NCBI RefSeq assembly: GCF_900104475.1
Contig: NZ_FNJR01000012.1
Span: forward strand, 124,001 to 188,000
From: Actinopolyspora xinjiangensis
Lineage (GTDB): Bacteria; Actinomycetota; Actinomycetes; Mycobacteriales; Pseudonocardiaceae
Direction: 5' to 3'
Length of the DNA: 64,000 bases
In this document: piece by piece, positions 18,635-27,616 of the stretch
Layout of the letters: each line of letters starts with the position of its first letter
How positions within the stretch are numbered: the first letter of the stretch is position 1
The notes under the pieces: model-generated
What the model was told of the DNA's origin: nothing
What the model saw: only the letters and a program-made list of their open reading frames with translations
The model's database searches: none
Position numbers and translations under genes: made by a program

Positions 18635-19576
18635 ATGGCGATCCGGTTCCCGCGCGGCACCACGTTCACCGACAGACTGGTGGGGCCGCTGCCGCGGTTC
18701 GGTGACGTGCTGCGCTTCATGTGGACCTACGAGGTGCCACGCCGGAGCGAACTCGACCCTCTGCTCGTGCCTGTGAGCCACGCTCCGTTGCCGGCGATCG
18801 GCCCCCGGCAGGCGGCGCTGACCTGGATCGGGCACGCGACGTACCTGCTGCGCGTGGCGGGCACGGGAGTGGTGATCGATCCGGTGTGGTCGAGGCGGAT
18901 CCCGGGCGTACCCCGCAGGCTGAGCGAGCCGGGACTGGAGTTCGCGCGGCTGCCTCCGGTGGACGTGGTTCTGATCAGCCACGACCACTACGACCACCTG
19001 GACGCGCCGACGATCGAGCGCTTCCCGCGCGATGTGGCCGTGCTCGTGCCGCTCGGACTCGGGAGCTGGTTCACCGCGCGGGGGTTCACCGCCGTCACCG
19101 AGTTCGACTGGTGGGAGTCGGCGCGGATCGGAGCGCTGCGGTTCGACTTCGTGCCCGCCCGGCACTGGAGTCGCCGTGGCCCGACCGACTTCTGCCGCAG
19201 CCTGTGGGGCGGTTGGCTCGTGACGGCCCCCAACGGACTCAGGTTCTACCACGCGGGAGACACGGGCTACGGTCGGCACTTCGAGCGGATCGGGCGGGCG
19301 TACCCGGATATCGACGTGGCCATGCTGCCCATCGGCGCCTACCACCCCACCAGGGTGATGCGGCCGGTGCACCTCACCCCGGAGGACGCCGTGACGGCCG
19401 CCCTGGATCTGGGGGCGAGCCGGTTGGCGAGCATGCACTGGGCGACCTTCCCACTGACCAGGGAACCGGTGCTGCAACCCCTGGAACGATTGCGCGTGGC
19501 CTGGTTCCGGGCGGGTGGCACTTCGGAACGGTTGTGGGACATGGCGGTCGGGGAGACGCGGACGCTGCGCTCCTGA
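18635..19576 (+). CDS. MBL-fold metallo-hydrolase (UlaG/NAPE-PLD-like)
   Basis: The 313-residue metallo-beta-lactamase-fold protein has the metal motif ISHDHYDHLD (about residues 114-123), an upstream ALTWIGHATYLLRV strand and the downstream YHAGDTGYG and IGAYHP motifs. The layout matches the NAPE-PLD/UlaG-like group, often annotated as phospholipase D-like or L-ascorbate lactonase-like, with unproven substrate in bacteria. The frame is open from 18329; ATG 18635 with MAIRFPRGTTFTDR is chosen because it starts the family-like sequence, but a ribosome site is not clear there, so the start is uncertain. It lies between SCO1664 and mshC, hinting at no pathway. Confidence 0.8.
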   Translation: MAIRFPRGTTFTDRLVGPLPRFGDVLRFMWTYEVPRRSELDPLLVPVSHAPLPAIGPRQAALTWIGHATYLLRVAGTGVVIDPVWSRRIPGVPRRLSEPGLEFARLPPVDVVLISHDHYDHLDAPTIERFPRDVAVLVPLGLGSWFTARGFTAVTEFDWWESARIGALRFDFVPARHWSRRGPTDFCRSLWGGWLVTAPNGLRFYHAGDTGYGRHFERIGRAYPDIDVAMLPIGAYHPTRVMRPVHLTPEDAVTAALDLGASRLASMHWATFPLTREPVLQPLERLRVAWFRAGGTSERLWDMAVGETRTLRS

Positions 19577-19649
19577 GGCCGACGCCACGGCCCGCTCGGG
19601 GCGCGCTGGGCGGCCGTGAGCGCGCTCGCCTCCGGCGGAGCCGGGGGCG

Positions 19650-19669
19650 TTTCCCACGTCGGTGGGAAA
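19650..19669. promoter_or_regulatory. Perfect hairpin upstream of mshC
   Basis: TTTCCCAC (19650-19657) and GTGGGAAA (19662-19669) are exact reverse complements with a four-base loop. It follows the MBL gene by 73 bases and precedes mshC by 49, so it may terminate the former or act as an operator of the latter. No U tract follows. Confidence 0.45.
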
Positions 19670-19705
19670 GCTCCGGCCCGCCACGGGTCACTCAACCGTG
19701 GCGGC

Positions 19706-19711
19706 TAGGGT
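19706..19711 (+). promoter_or_regulatory. -10 box of mshC, predicted leaderless start
   Basis: TAGGGT ends seven bases before the ATG at 19719, placing the likely transcription start at the start codon. There is no Shine-Dalgarno sequence. Confidence 0.5.
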
Positions 19712-19718
19712 CGGACCC

Positions 19719-20954
19719 ATGCAACCCTGGTCATCGGTTTCCGTGCCCAGTCTGCCCGGCACTCCGCATCCGTTGCGACTGTTCGACACCGCCACCGGTG
19801 AGGTCAGACCGGTCGGTACCGGGTCTCGGGTGCGGATGTACGTCTGCGGCATCACCCCCTACGACGCGACCCACCTCGGGCACGCCGCCACATACATCGC
19901 TTATGACCTGGTGCACCGCATCTGGTTGGACAACGGCAGCGACGTGCACTACGTGCAGAACGTCACCGACATCGACGATCCGCTGCTGGAGCGTGCCGCG
20001 CACGACAATGAGGACTGGGTCGTGCTGGGGATGCGCGAGACCGCCCTGTTCCGCGAGGACATGGCCGCCCTCCGGGTGCTGCCCCCTCGGGACTTCATCG
20101 GGGCGGTGGAATCCATCCCGGAGATCGAGCAGGCGGTGACCAAACTGCTTTCCTCCGGGGCGGCCTACCGGGTCGACCACGAGTTCCCCGACGTCTACTT
20201 CCGGCACGACGCCACCGGCAGGCTCGGCTACGAGTCGCGCTACAGCAGGGACGAGATGGCCGAGGTCTTCCCGGAGCGTGGCGGTGATCCGGAGCGGCCC
20301 GGCAAGGAACACCCGCTCGACGCCTTGCTGTGGCGGATGGCGCGCCCCGGCGAACCCTCCTGGGAGTCGGAGCTCGGCGCGGGGCGTCCCGGCTGGCACC
20401 TGGAGTGCTCGGTCATCGCGCTCAACCGCCTCGGGATCGGGTTCGACCTGCAGGGCGGGGGTTCGGACCTGGCCTTCCCGCACCACGAGTTCAGCGCCGC
20501 CCACGCGGAGGCGCTGACCGGTCAGCACCCCTTCGCCGGTCACTACTCGCACGCGGGCATGGTCGGACTCGACGGGCAGAAGATGTCCAAGTCCAAGGGG
20601 AACCTCGTGTTCGTCTCCCGGCTGCGCGGTGACCGGGTGGATCCGATGGCCATCCGGTTGGCGCTGCTGAGCGGGCACTACCGCTCCGACCGTTCCTGGA
20701 ACGCGGACCTGCTCACCAACGGGGCCGCCCGGTTGGCTCGCTGGCGGCGGGCGGTGGAGCTGTCCAAGGGGCCCGCCGTCGAATCGACGCTCGACCTGCT
20801 GCGGGAACGGCTCAGCGACGACCTCGACACGGAGGGTGCGCTGCGAGCCGTGGACGCCTGGGCCGACGAGGCGCTGTGTGGCAGCGGGGAGGACACCAAC
20901 GCTCCCGCGACGGTTCGTGACGCGGTGGACGCCCTGCTGGGTGTGGTCCTGTAA
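19719..20954 (+). CDS. mshC: Cysteine--1-D-myo-inosityl 2-amino-2-deoxy-glucopyranoside ligase
   Basis: The 411-residue enzyme joins cysteine to GlcN-Ins with ATP, the penultimate step of mycothiol synthesis, the thiol that replaces glutathione in actinobacteria. It is a cysteinyl-tRNA synthetase homologue: zinc ligand C43 in [16 protein letters not shown], the HIGH-type motif HLGH (about 52-55) and KMSKSKGN (about 288-295). It is shorter than CysS and lacks the anticodon domain, and [10 protein letters not shown] in place of TVYD separates MshC from CysS. ATG 19719 is chosen because a -10 box sits directly upstream. The same neighbourhood, with DUF3090 near by, holds mshC in M. tuberculosis. 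Confidence 0.95.
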   Translation: MQPWSSVSVPSLPGTPHPLRLFDTATGEVRPVGTGSRVRMYVCGITPYDATHLGHAATYIAYDLVHRIWLDNGSDVHYVQNVTDIDDPLLERAAHDNEDWVVLGMRETALFREDMAALRVLPPRDFIGAVESIPEIEQAVTKLLSSGAAYRVDHEFPDVYFRHDATGRLGYESRYSRDEMAEVFPERGGDPERPGKEHPLDALLWRMARPGEPSWESELGAGRPGWHLECSVIALNRLGIGFDLQGGGSDLAFPHHEFSAAHAEALTGQHPFAGHYSHAGMVGLDGQKMSKSKGNLVFVSRLRGDRVDPMAIRLALLSGHYRSDRSWNADLLTNGAARLARWRRAVELSKGPAVESTLDLLRERLSDDLDTEGALRAVDAWADEALCGSGEDTNAPATVRDAVDALLGVVL

Positions 20955-21565
20955 GCACCTGCCGGTCGCGCCGGTTCGGGCCGGTGGGCAGCACGGGCGG
21001 TGGCCCTGTCCCGACGGGTCGCCGCCCCGGACACCGCGAGCGGGAATTCCGTCCTGCCGAACCGGCCGGAACGTGATGCGCGGGTCGGTTTTCGGCCGAG
21101 TGATGCGGTGGCGTGCGATATGCTCGCCATTCTCCCTTTTCGGGGAAATACGAATGCCTGCGCTCGTGCTCGTGGCGCGTCGCTTTCCGTGCCATTCCGC
21201 TGTGGTCGACTTCGGTGTATCCGACACGTTTCCGACCGTTTCCGTGGACCGGACCGCTTTCGCGTTCCGGGGGAGGTGGGGGCCGCGCCACGTGCGGTGG
21301 CGCGTGGTGTTTCGGTCGATCTCACGAGAGTTTTACGCCCTGGTGATGCGGGCGGTGCGGCGTGATCCCGTTCGTGCTTTTGTTTCAGTGAGCTGGGAAA
21401 ATGCTCTTCGGTGTCGATTTTTCGGTAATACGCGACAGTCACCGGCCACCCCGGACGGTCAATGTGAACGCCACGTAGACTTTCGCCAACCGGTCTGATT
21501 GGATCTCGTGACACGAGTCCGCACGAAGCCCGGATCGGTAATAGGCGCTTTGGTTGCGAGGTGGG
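20955..21565. other. 611-base intergenic region before the conservon
   Basis: It is noticeably less G+C-rich from about 21080 to 21560. No open frame has both a start signal and family-like sequence. It is the probable promoter region of the conservon operon, but no promoter could be chosen with confidence. Confidence 0.4.
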
Positions 21566-22849
21566 ATGGTGAGTCGGGTATGGGATATGCTCGAGCGCTC
21601 GCGCAGATCGTTACGGGACGGCGCGGCCAGACAGCGGCTGGAGGGCTCCACCAGACAGCTGCTGCAGCGCTCCCGCGACACCGTGGCCCAGATCATCGGC
21701 CCCGCGCCGTCGCGTGAGCCGAGTTCGCAGGACGTGCTGGCCGGAGTCTGCTCCAGTGTGGCCCTGCGCGATTTGAACCTCGTGGACTCGTTGCTCGAAC
21801 AGCTCGAACAGATGGAGTCCGAAGAGGACGATCCGGAGTCGTTGGACCGTCTCTACCGGCTCGACCACCTGGCCACCCGACTGCGACGCAACGGTGAGAA
21901 CCTCCGTGTGCTCGCCGGTCGGGACGCCGGTGGTACGAAACCCGAGACGGCTTCCCTCGTGGACGTGATCCGTGCGGGCATGTCCTCGATCGAGCACTAC
22001 AGCAGGGTGGAGATCGGCAGGGTCCCGGAACTCGGCGTGGTCGGCTTCGCCGCCGACGATGTAAGCCGGTTGCTGGCCGAACTCCTGGACAACGCCACGG
22101 CGCATTCCCCGCCGAACTCGTCGGTGACCGTCAGCGCGCACCTGACCGAGCAGGGCAGCATGATGGTGCGCGTCGAGGACGCCGGGATCGGACTCCCCGC
22201 CGCCAGGCTCTCCGCGCTCAACGAGCGGCTCGCGAGCGCGCCGGTGCTCGACCGCGACGCGGTGCGGCACATGGGGCTGGCCGTGGTGCGCAGGCTCTCC
22301 TCTCGGCACGGTATCCGGGTTTGGCTGGCTCGCCGTGCACCGCACGGGACGACGGCCTCGGTGCTGTTGCCGGATTCCCTGGTGCACGAGAACGTCTCGC
22401 CGCGTGGCGGGAGTCAGCGGCGCTCCGAGACGGTGGAACCGGCGATCCCGGACATGCGTTCCTCTCCGGGAAGCGGGGAGAGCTCCACGAGTGTCGGTGT
22501 GGAGCACCGATCCAGCGGTACGGAGAGCGGGCTGGACGCTCCCTCGGTGGCCGCGGAACCCGTTTGGCCCTCGGAGGAGCAGGCGGCGGCGCAGCGGAAC
22601 CACCAGCAGCCCGCCACCACGGCCAACGGGTTGCCGCGCAGGGTTTCGCGGAGTCTGAAGGAGTCGGCGAGCGGCGGGCGCGGGCAGGCGGCGGCCGCTT
22701 CGACCTCCGAGGGCGACGGCACGGAGCGCGACATCCGCGAGAGCCATCAGCGACTGCTCGCCGACCTGGGAGATTTCACAGCGGGCGAGCAGGAGGCCCG
22801 GCAGGGGCAGCACAACGACAACGACGATGCCGAGAGGTCACAGCAGTGA
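21566..22849 (+). CDS. cvnA: Conservon histidine-kinase-like ATPase (CvnA type, cytosolic)
   Basis: The 427-residue protein carries a GHKL ATPase domain: an H-box-like LDHLATRLRRNGENLRVL (about residues 90-107), N box LLAELLDNATAHS, G1 VEDAGIGLPAA and G2 MGLAVVRRLSSRHG. These match CvnA sensor kinases, which start the conservon G-protein-like modules of actinobacteria. It lacks the usual membrane segments and sensor region, so it is probably cytosolic. The last ~140 residues are low-complexity, rich in Ser, Glu, Gln and Arg. Starts at ATG 21566 or GTG 21569 (after GAGGTGGG) are both possible. Its stop overlaps the next start (GTGA). Confidence 0.88.
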   Translation: MVSRVWDMLERSRRSLRDGAARQRLEGSTRQLLQRSRDTVAQIIGPAPSREPSSQDVLAGVCSSVALRDLNLVDSLLEQLEQMESEEDDPESLDRLYRLDHLATRLRRNGENLRVLAGRDAGGTKPETASLVDVIRAGMSSIEHYSRVEIGRVPELGVVGFAADDVSRLLAELLDNATAHSPPNSSVTVSAHLTEQGSMMVRVEDAGIGLPAARLSALNERLASAPVLDRDAVRHMGLAVVRRLSSRHGIRVWLARRAPHGTTASVLLPDSLVHENVSPRGGSQRRSETVEPAIPDMRSSPGSGESSTSVGVEHRSSGTESGLDAPSVAAEPVWPSEEQAAAQRNHQQPATTANGLPRRVSRSLKESASGGRGQAAAASTSEGDGTERDIRESHQRLLADLGDFTAGEQEARQGQHNDNDDAERSQQ

Positions 22850-23289
22850 CGGCTGCAGAAAGCAATGCTCAGTCCGCGAATTTCGACTGGCTGGTCGATG
22901 ATTTCGTGCACCGGGTGCACGGGGCCACCCACGCGCTGATCCTGTCGGCGGACGGTCTGCCGCTGGCGGCTTCGACCTCGGTCACCAACGATGAGGCCGA
23001 ACAGCTCGCCGCCATCTCCAGCGGCATGCTCAGCCTGGCGCACAACGGTTCCGCGCTGTTCGACAAGGGTGGTTGTGAACAGATCATCCTTCGGCTGCGC
23101 CATGGATACTTCCTGTTCATGGGCATCGGCACCGGTGCGGGGCTCGCCGTGCTGACCTCGGCCGAGGCGCAGATGCGCGTGGTCGCCTACGAGATGACCC
23201 AGTTCGTGGAGAACACCGGGCACGCGTTGACTCCGGAGGTCCGTGCCGACTTAAGGCGTGTGGTGACGGCGCGGCGGCCGAGCGACTGA
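22846..23289 (+). CDS. cvnB: Roadblock/LC7 domain protein (CvnB type)
   Basis: The 147-residue protein is a single roadblock/LC7 domain: DWLVDDFVHRVHGATHALIL, SADGLPLAASTSV, EQLAAISSGMLSLAH and YLFFMGIG-like strand (GYFLFMGIGTGAGLAVLTS). In conservons CvnB is the roadblock partner that is thought to control the GTPase CvnD. GTG 22846 overlaps the cvnA stop by four bases, so the real gene is this shorter frame and not the longer open frame beginning 525 bases upstream. Confidence 0.93.
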   Translation: MTAAESNAQSANFDWLVDDFVHRVHGATHALILSADGLPLAASTSVTNDEAEQLAAISSGMLSLAHNGSALFDKGGCEQIILRLRHGYFLFMGIGTGAGLAVLTSAEAQMRVVAYEMTQFVENTGHALTPEVRADLRRVVTARRPSD

Positions 23290-23307
23290 TCGGTTGAAGG
23301 AATTCCC

Positions 23308-23679
23308 ATGGTCACGAACTCACAGACTCAGCGGGAGAACCGCAGTAGCCGGGTGCGGCCCTACGCGCTCACGCACGGACGGACCCGGACCAGGTACCCG
23401 CTCCTCGTCGAGACGATGATCTCGGTGCCGGACTACGACACCGAGTTCTCCCGGAAACTGCTTCCCGAATCCAGGGCGGTCTACGAGCATGCCCGGAGTC
23501 CGGTATCGCTGGCCGAACTCTCGGCCTCGCTGGACATCTCGCTCGGCGTGATCCGGGTGCTGGTCAGCGATCTCGCGACGGAGGGGGCGATCGTCATTCA
23601 CCCCACCGGACAGGCTTACAGTTACGATCACAATATCCTCGAGAGGATTCTCGATGGCCTCAACAAGCTCTCCGCGTGA
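23308..23679 (+). CDS. cvnC: DUF742 family protein (CvnC type)
   Basis: The 123-residue protein has the DUF742 signature: RVRPYALTHGRTRTRY in the N-terminus and a winged-helix-like C-terminus (VSLAELSASLDISLGVIRVLVSDLATEGAI). DUF742 proteins are the third member of conservons and are thought to link the kinase or roadblock to the GTPase. The ATG follows TGAAGGAATTCCC. Its last 26 bases overlap the next gene, the usual conservon arrangement. Confidence 0.93.
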   Translation: MVTNSQTQRENRSSRVRPYALTHGRTRTRYPLLVETMISVPDYDTEFSRKLLPESRAVYEHARSPVSLAELSASLDISLGVIRVLVSDLATEGAIVIHPTGQAYSYDHNILERILDGLNKLSA

Positions 23680-24250
23680 CCCCGCCGAGCTGATGCTTTC
23701 GGCGAAGATCGTGGTCGCGGGCGGATTCGGAGTCGGTAAGACCACCTTCGTATCGTCGGTGTCCGAGATCGCCCCCCTGAATACCGAGGCGTGGATGACC
23801 GAGGCCAGCGAGGGCGTGGACGATCTCGACCCCGAGGGGGAGAAGACCACCACCACGGTGGCGATGGACTTCGGGCGCATTCAGTTGCACTCGGACCTCA
23901 TGCTCTACCTGTTCGGTACGCCCGGGCAGTCCCGTTTCTGGTTCCTCTGGGACGACCTCGCGAGGGGGGCGCTGGGTGCGGTGGTGCTGGTGGACACCAG
24001 ACGGATAGAGGAGTCGTTCGCCGCGATCAACTATTTCGAGCACGACTCGGAAATCCCGTTCGTGGTGGCGGTCAACCTCTTCGACGGGAAACTGACCCAC
24101 GAGTTGGAGGAGATCCGCGAAGCGCTCGCGGTCGGCCCGGACGTCCCGTTGATCACCTGCGACGCGCGTGATTCAGTGTCCACTGTGGATGCTTTGCGGG
24201 CACTGGTTACCCACACGATGCGGCTGAACGTGACGCACGGTGCCGCATGA
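23654..24250 (+). CDS. cvnD: Small GTPase-like ATP/GTP-binding protein (CvnD type)
   Basis: The 198-residue protein carries the G-domain P-loop GGFGVGKTT (about residues 23-31), a G3-like LFGTPGQSRFWFLWDDL, and a TKXD-type region in FVVAVNLFDGK. CvnD proteins switch between nucleotide states under control of the roadblock and DUF742 partners. It overlaps cvnC by 26 bases and is followed after 54 bases by a flavoprotein that has its own ribosome site. Confidence 0.93.
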   Translation: MASTSSPRDPAELMLSAKIVVAGGFGVGKTTFVSSVSEIAPLNTEAWMTEASEGVDDLDPEGEKTTTTVAMDFGRIQLHSDLMLYLFGTPGQSRFWFLWDDLARGALGAVVLVDTRRIEESFAAINYFEHDSEIPFVVAVNLFDGKLTHELEEIREALAVGPDVPLITCDARDSVSTVDALRALVTHTMRLNVTHGAA

Positions 24251-24304
24251 TCCGTCGCCGTGTCCCGCGACGAACGGACGTCGTCAGGTGAAAGGAAGGG
24301 TTCG

Positions 24305-25537
24305 ATGCGCAAGATTCTCATAGTCGGAGCCGGGCAGGCCGGCCTGCAGATCGGGCTGTGCCTGCTGGAACACGGCTATGACGTCACGGTCATGTCCGCG
24401 CGGACGCCGGAGGAGATCCGCGGTGGCCGCGTCATGTCCACCCAGGCCATGTTCCACACCGCGTTACAACACGAGCGGGACTACAAGCTCAACCTCTGGG
24501 AGAGCCGGGCGCCCCGCATCCAGGGGCTGGGCGTTTCCATCGCGGCCGAGGACGGCGCCAGGGCGCTGGACTGGGTGGGGATGCTGGACAACTACGGACA
24601 GTCCGTGGACCAGCGCATGAAGATGGCGGGCTGGCTGGAACTGTTCGAGGACAACGGTGGCAAGGTCATCTTCCACGGGGTGACCACTTCGGACCTCGAC
24701 TCGTTGACCCGGCACTACGAGCTGGTGCTCGTGGCGGCGGGCAAGGGGGAACTCGTCCAGTTGTTCGGTCGCGACCCCGACCGCTCGCCCTACAACACGC
24801 CGCAGCGGGTGCTGTCGGTCAGCTATGTGCACGGCGCGGAGCGCCGACCGGAGCACCCGGACATGGACGCGGTGCGGTTCAACGTGGTCCCCGGCGTCGG
24901 TGAGCTGTTCGTGATCCCCGGACTGACGCTGAGCGGGCCGTGCGAGATCCCGTTCTTCGAGGGCATACCGGGCGGGCCGCTCGACTGCTGGTCCGACAGG
25001 CCCGCTCCCGGCGACCACTGGCGGCGAATGCTGGAGCTGATGCGGCAGTACGTCCCCTGGGAGTACGAGCGCTTCAAGCACGCCGAGCTCACCGACTCGC
25101 AGGCGACCCTCTCCGGCGGTTACGCGCCGGTGGTGCGTCACCCGGTCGGTCAACTGCCCTCGGGCGGGGTGGTGCTCGGCATGGCCGACGTCGTGGTGGC
25201 CAACGATCCCATCACCGGCCAGGGGTCCAACAACGCGAGCAGGTGCGCCGCCTCCTACCTGGAGAGCATCCTGGAACGGGGGGACGAACCCTTCGACAGC
25301 GACTGGATGCGGCGGACCTTCGAGCGTTACTGGTCCATCGCGGAGCCGGTGACGACCTGGACCAACGCGATGTTGCAGCCACCGCCCCCGCACATGCTCG
25401 ACGTCTTCTTCCGGGCGGCGGACAACGCGAGCATCCGCAAGCGCTTCGTCAACGGGTTCGACAATCCGGCCGACTTCGGCGACTGGTTCCTCGATCCGGA
25501 GCTGGCCGAGCAGTATCTGCGCGAGGTCGACGGCTGA
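24305..25537 (+). CDS. Styrene monooxygenase-like FAD-dependent oxygenase next to the conservon
   Basis: The 410-residue protein resembles StyA, the FAD-dependent oxygenase of two-component styrene/indole monooxygenases. It has the Rossmann motif VGAGQAGLQIG (about residues 6-16), GGRVMSTQAMFHTALQHERDY and the FAD-contacting VVANDPITGQGSNNASRCA. No flavin reductase (StyB) gene is adjacent. ATG 24305 is chosen after GAAAGGAAGG. Being the fifth gene of the conservon transcript, it is a candidate effector or output of the GTPase switch, but that is inference. Confidence 0.82.
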   Translation: MRKILIVGAGQAGLQIGLCLLEHGYDVTVMSARTPEEIRGGRVMSTQAMFHTALQHERDYKLNLWESRAPRIQGLGVSIAAEDGARALDWVGMLDNYGQSVDQRMKMAGWLELFEDNGGKVIFHGVTTSDLDSLTRHYELVLVAAGKGELVQLFGRDPDRSPYNTPQRVLSVSYVHGAERRPEHPDMDAVRFNVVPGVGELFVIPGLTLSGPCEIPFFEGIPGGPLDCWSDRPAPGDHWRRMLELMRQYVPWEYERFKHAELTDSQATLSGGYAPVVRHPVGQLPSGGVVLGMADVVVANDPITGQGSNNASRCAASYLESILERGDEPFDSDWMRRTFERYWSIAEPVTTWTNAMLQPPPPHMLDVFFRAADNASIRKRFVNGFDNPADFGDWFLDPELAEQYLREVDG

Positions 25538-25705
25538 CGGAAGTCCGGACGACGGGTACGTGACCGAGGGTCGCCGGGGCCGCCCCCTCCGGAGCGGTCC
25601 CGGGACACGGCGGAACCGGATTACGCACCAGGGTTCCGCACCTCGATCGGTGCCCGAGGTGCGCCCCACCCCCGTGCTCCGGGAGTCCCGACAGATGGAG
25701 GGGGC

Positions 25706-26614
25706 TCAGCTCTTGCCCGGCCCGGTGGGCCCCTTGCCGCGTCCCCCCGCGCCGCCCGGTCCACCCGGGCCCCGGCGGCGCAGGTAGCGCTCGAACTCGG
25801 CCGCGATCGCCTCACCGCTGGTCTCGCTCAGTGAGTTCTCGGCGTCGCCGCGCTCCTCCAGCGCGCGCACGTAGTTGCGGACGTCCTCGTCCTCCTCGGC
25901 CATCTCGCTGACGGTGTTCTCCCACTCCTCGGCCTGCTCGGGCAGGTTGTTGAGCGGAACCTCCAGGTCGAGTGCCTCCTCGACCCGGTGCAGCAACGCC
26001 AACGTGGCCTTGGGTGAGGGGGGCTGCGAAACGTAGTGCGGCACGGCCGCCCAGAACGAGATCGCCGGGATGCCCGCTTGTACGCACGCGTCCTGGAAGA
26101 TGCCCAGGATGCCGGTGGGGCCCTCGTAACGGGAGCGCTCCAGCCCGAACCGGCTCGCGGACTCGGCGTCGTAGGCGGTGCCGGTCACCGGAATCGGCCG
26201 GGTGTGCGGCGCGTCCGCCAGCAGCGCTCCCAGACTGACCACCGTGCTGGCCCCCGCCCGCTCGATGTGGGCCAGCAGTTCGGAGCAGAACGCCCGCCAG
26301 CGCATGTTCGGTTCGATGCCGTGGATCAGCACCACGTCCCTGCTGCAGCCAGGCGGTCGGCACACCGAGAGTCTCGTGGTGGGCCAGGAGACCTCCCGGG
26401 TCACCCCGTCGACCAGCTTGACGCTGGGCCGGGACACCTGGAAGTCGTAGTAGGGATCCGGGTCGATCTCCGTCCAGCTGGTAGCGTCCCAGGTCAGCTG
26501 GAGGTGTTCCACGGCGGTACTGGCGGCGTCGCCGCCGTCGTTCCATCCCTCGAAAGCGCAGATTATGATGCTGTCCTCGAGGGTGAAACCGGCAGGTGGG
26601 GCAGGTACGGACAC
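25706..26614 (-). CDS. PAC2 family protein
   Basis: The 302-residue protein is a bacterial PAC2 (proteasome assembly chaperone 2-like) member, Rv2125-like. Blocks include IIICAFEGWNDGGDAASTAVEHL near residue 20, DVVLIHGIEPNMRWRAF and GALLADAPHTRPIPVTGTA. Bacterial PAC2 proteins form trimers; their role is not known, but linkage to the Pup-proteasome region is recurrent. The glycine/proline-rich tail (RRRGPGGPGGAGGRGKGP, last ~25 residues) is probably disordered. GTG start with a TAGTAC-type box just upstream on the same strand. Confidence 0.88.
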   Translation of the reverse strand: MSVPAPPAGFTLEDSIIICAFEGWNDGGDAASTAVEHLQLTWDATSWTEIDPDPYYDFQVSRPSVKLVDGVTREVSWPTTRLSVCRPPGCSRDVVLIHGIEPNMRWRAFCSELLAHIERAGASTVVSLGALLADAPHTRPIPVTGTAYDAESASRFGLERSRYEGPTGILGIFQDACVQAGIPAISFWAAVPHYVSQPPSPKATLALLHRVEEALDLEVPLNNLPEQAEEWENTVSEMAEEDEDVRNYVRALEERGDAENSLSETSGEAIAAEFERYLRRRGPGGPGGAGGRGKGPTGPGKS

Positions 26615-26738
26615 ACGGCGAGGGTACTACCCGCGCTGCGTGCTGTCGGAGATGATTACCGTCGGCCGCCTCGCGCCGGTTCCGAACCGGAGCCGTGGCC
26701 GTACTCACATCACGAGCTGCGCGCCGTGAACGAGCCAG

Positions 26739-26744
26739 TAGGCT
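26739..26744 (+). promoter_or_regulatory. -10 box before a leaderless small ORF and the HAD gene
   Basis: TAGGCT lies seven bases before the ATG at 26751. If used, transcription would start at about that ATG and the first codons would belong to the 27-codon ORF, not to the HAD gene. Confidence 0.4.
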
Positions 26745-26750
26745 GGATAC

Positions 26751-26834
26751 ATGCTCAACGATCTTCGGCGGTCCTTCGCGCCGGGCCGTCCCGGAGTTCT
26801 GCCTCGGGAACGGACGGGTGAACCACTTCGATGA
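26751..26834 (+). CDS. Possible leaderless 27-residue upstream ORF coupled to the HAD gene
   Basis: ATG 26751 opens a 27-codon frame (MLNDLRRSFAPGRPGV...) that stops in TGA at 26832-26834, overlapping the ATG of the HAD gene (ATGA). It sits directly after a -10-type TAGGCT. This layout would make the HAD gene translation depend on the small ORF. The peptide is basic and matches no family I know. It may be chance in G+C-rich DNA, and conservation would settle it. Confidence 0.3.
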   Translation: MLNDLRRSFAPGRPGVLPRERTGEPLR

Positions 26835-27550
26835 CCGAGACCGATCCCCATGCCGCCGGGCCTCACAGCGCCGCGGCCGCGCCGGAGCTTCCCGCCGCCG
26901 TCCTCTTCGACATGGACGGCACCCTGGTCGACTCCGAGAAGCTCTGGACGGTCGCCATGGACGACTACGCGGCCGCCCACGACGGCGAGATCAGCGATGC
27001 CGCGCGGGCGAGCATGGTCGGCTCCAACATGTCCCGCAGCATGCGGTTGTTGCTGGCCGATCTCGGCATGCCCACCGAACCCGCCGACGTAGAGGCCGCT
27101 GGCCAATGGGTGGTCGCCCGGATGTCCGAGATGCTGAGCAACGATCTCACCTGGCGTCCCGGTGCGGAGGGGGCGCTCCGGCGGGTCAGCGCCAGCGGGG
27201 TACCGGTGGCTCTGGTGACCTCCACCATCCGTTCCCTCACCGACATCGCGCTGCGGACGATCGGGACCGGGGTGTTCGACGTCACCGTCTGCGGCGACGA
27301 GGTGGACGGCCGCAACAAACCAGACCCGGAGCCCTACCTGCGCGCGTGCCGGCGCCTGGGGGTGGATCCGAGGCACTGCGTGGCCGTCGAGGACTCGCCC
27401 ACCGGGGTGAGTTCCGCGGTGGCCGCGGGCTGCGCGGTGCTCGGGGTCGCATGTGAAGTACCACTGAACCCCGAGTTGGGGTGTACCCTCCGGGACTCCC
27501 TGGAGGGAATCGACGCGGTCGAGCTCGGCTCGTTGTTGCGTCGTGGCTGA
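26831..27550 (+). CDS. HAD-superfamily phosphatase (beta-phosphoglucomutase-like)
   Basis: The 239-residue protein has all four HAD motifs: FDMDGTLVDS (nucleophile Asp, about residue 28), VTST (motif II), the lysine in RNKPDPEPY and VAVEDSPTGVSSA with paired acids (motif IV). A helical cap lies between motifs I and II, the layout of phosphoglycolate/beta-phosphoglucomutase-type phosphatases acting on small phosphorylated metabolites. It precedes hisE by 66 bases; linkage to a histidine-related phosphatase step is possible but not shown. Confidence 0.85.
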   Translation: MTETDPHAAGPHSAAAAPELPAAVLFDMDGTLVDSEKLWTVAMDDYAAAHDGEISDAARASMVGSNMSRSMRLLLADLGMPTEPADVEAAGQWVVARMSEMLSNDLTWRPGAEGALRRVSASGVPVALVTSTIRSLTDIALRTIGTGVFDVTVCGDEVDGRNKPDPEPYLRACRRLGVDPRHCVAVEDSPTGVSSAVAAGCAVLGVACEVPLNPELGCTLRDSLEGIDAVELGSLLRRG

Positions 27551-27616
27551 CCTCCCCGGCGCCCGCGCGGCGGCCGGTGTCCGAACGCGCGCGGCGGGAT
27601 GTAAGGATCACCGGTC

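Noticed and set aside
20955-21565. Possible small genes in the conservon upstream region
   Set aside because: No frame has both a start signal and recognisable sequence.
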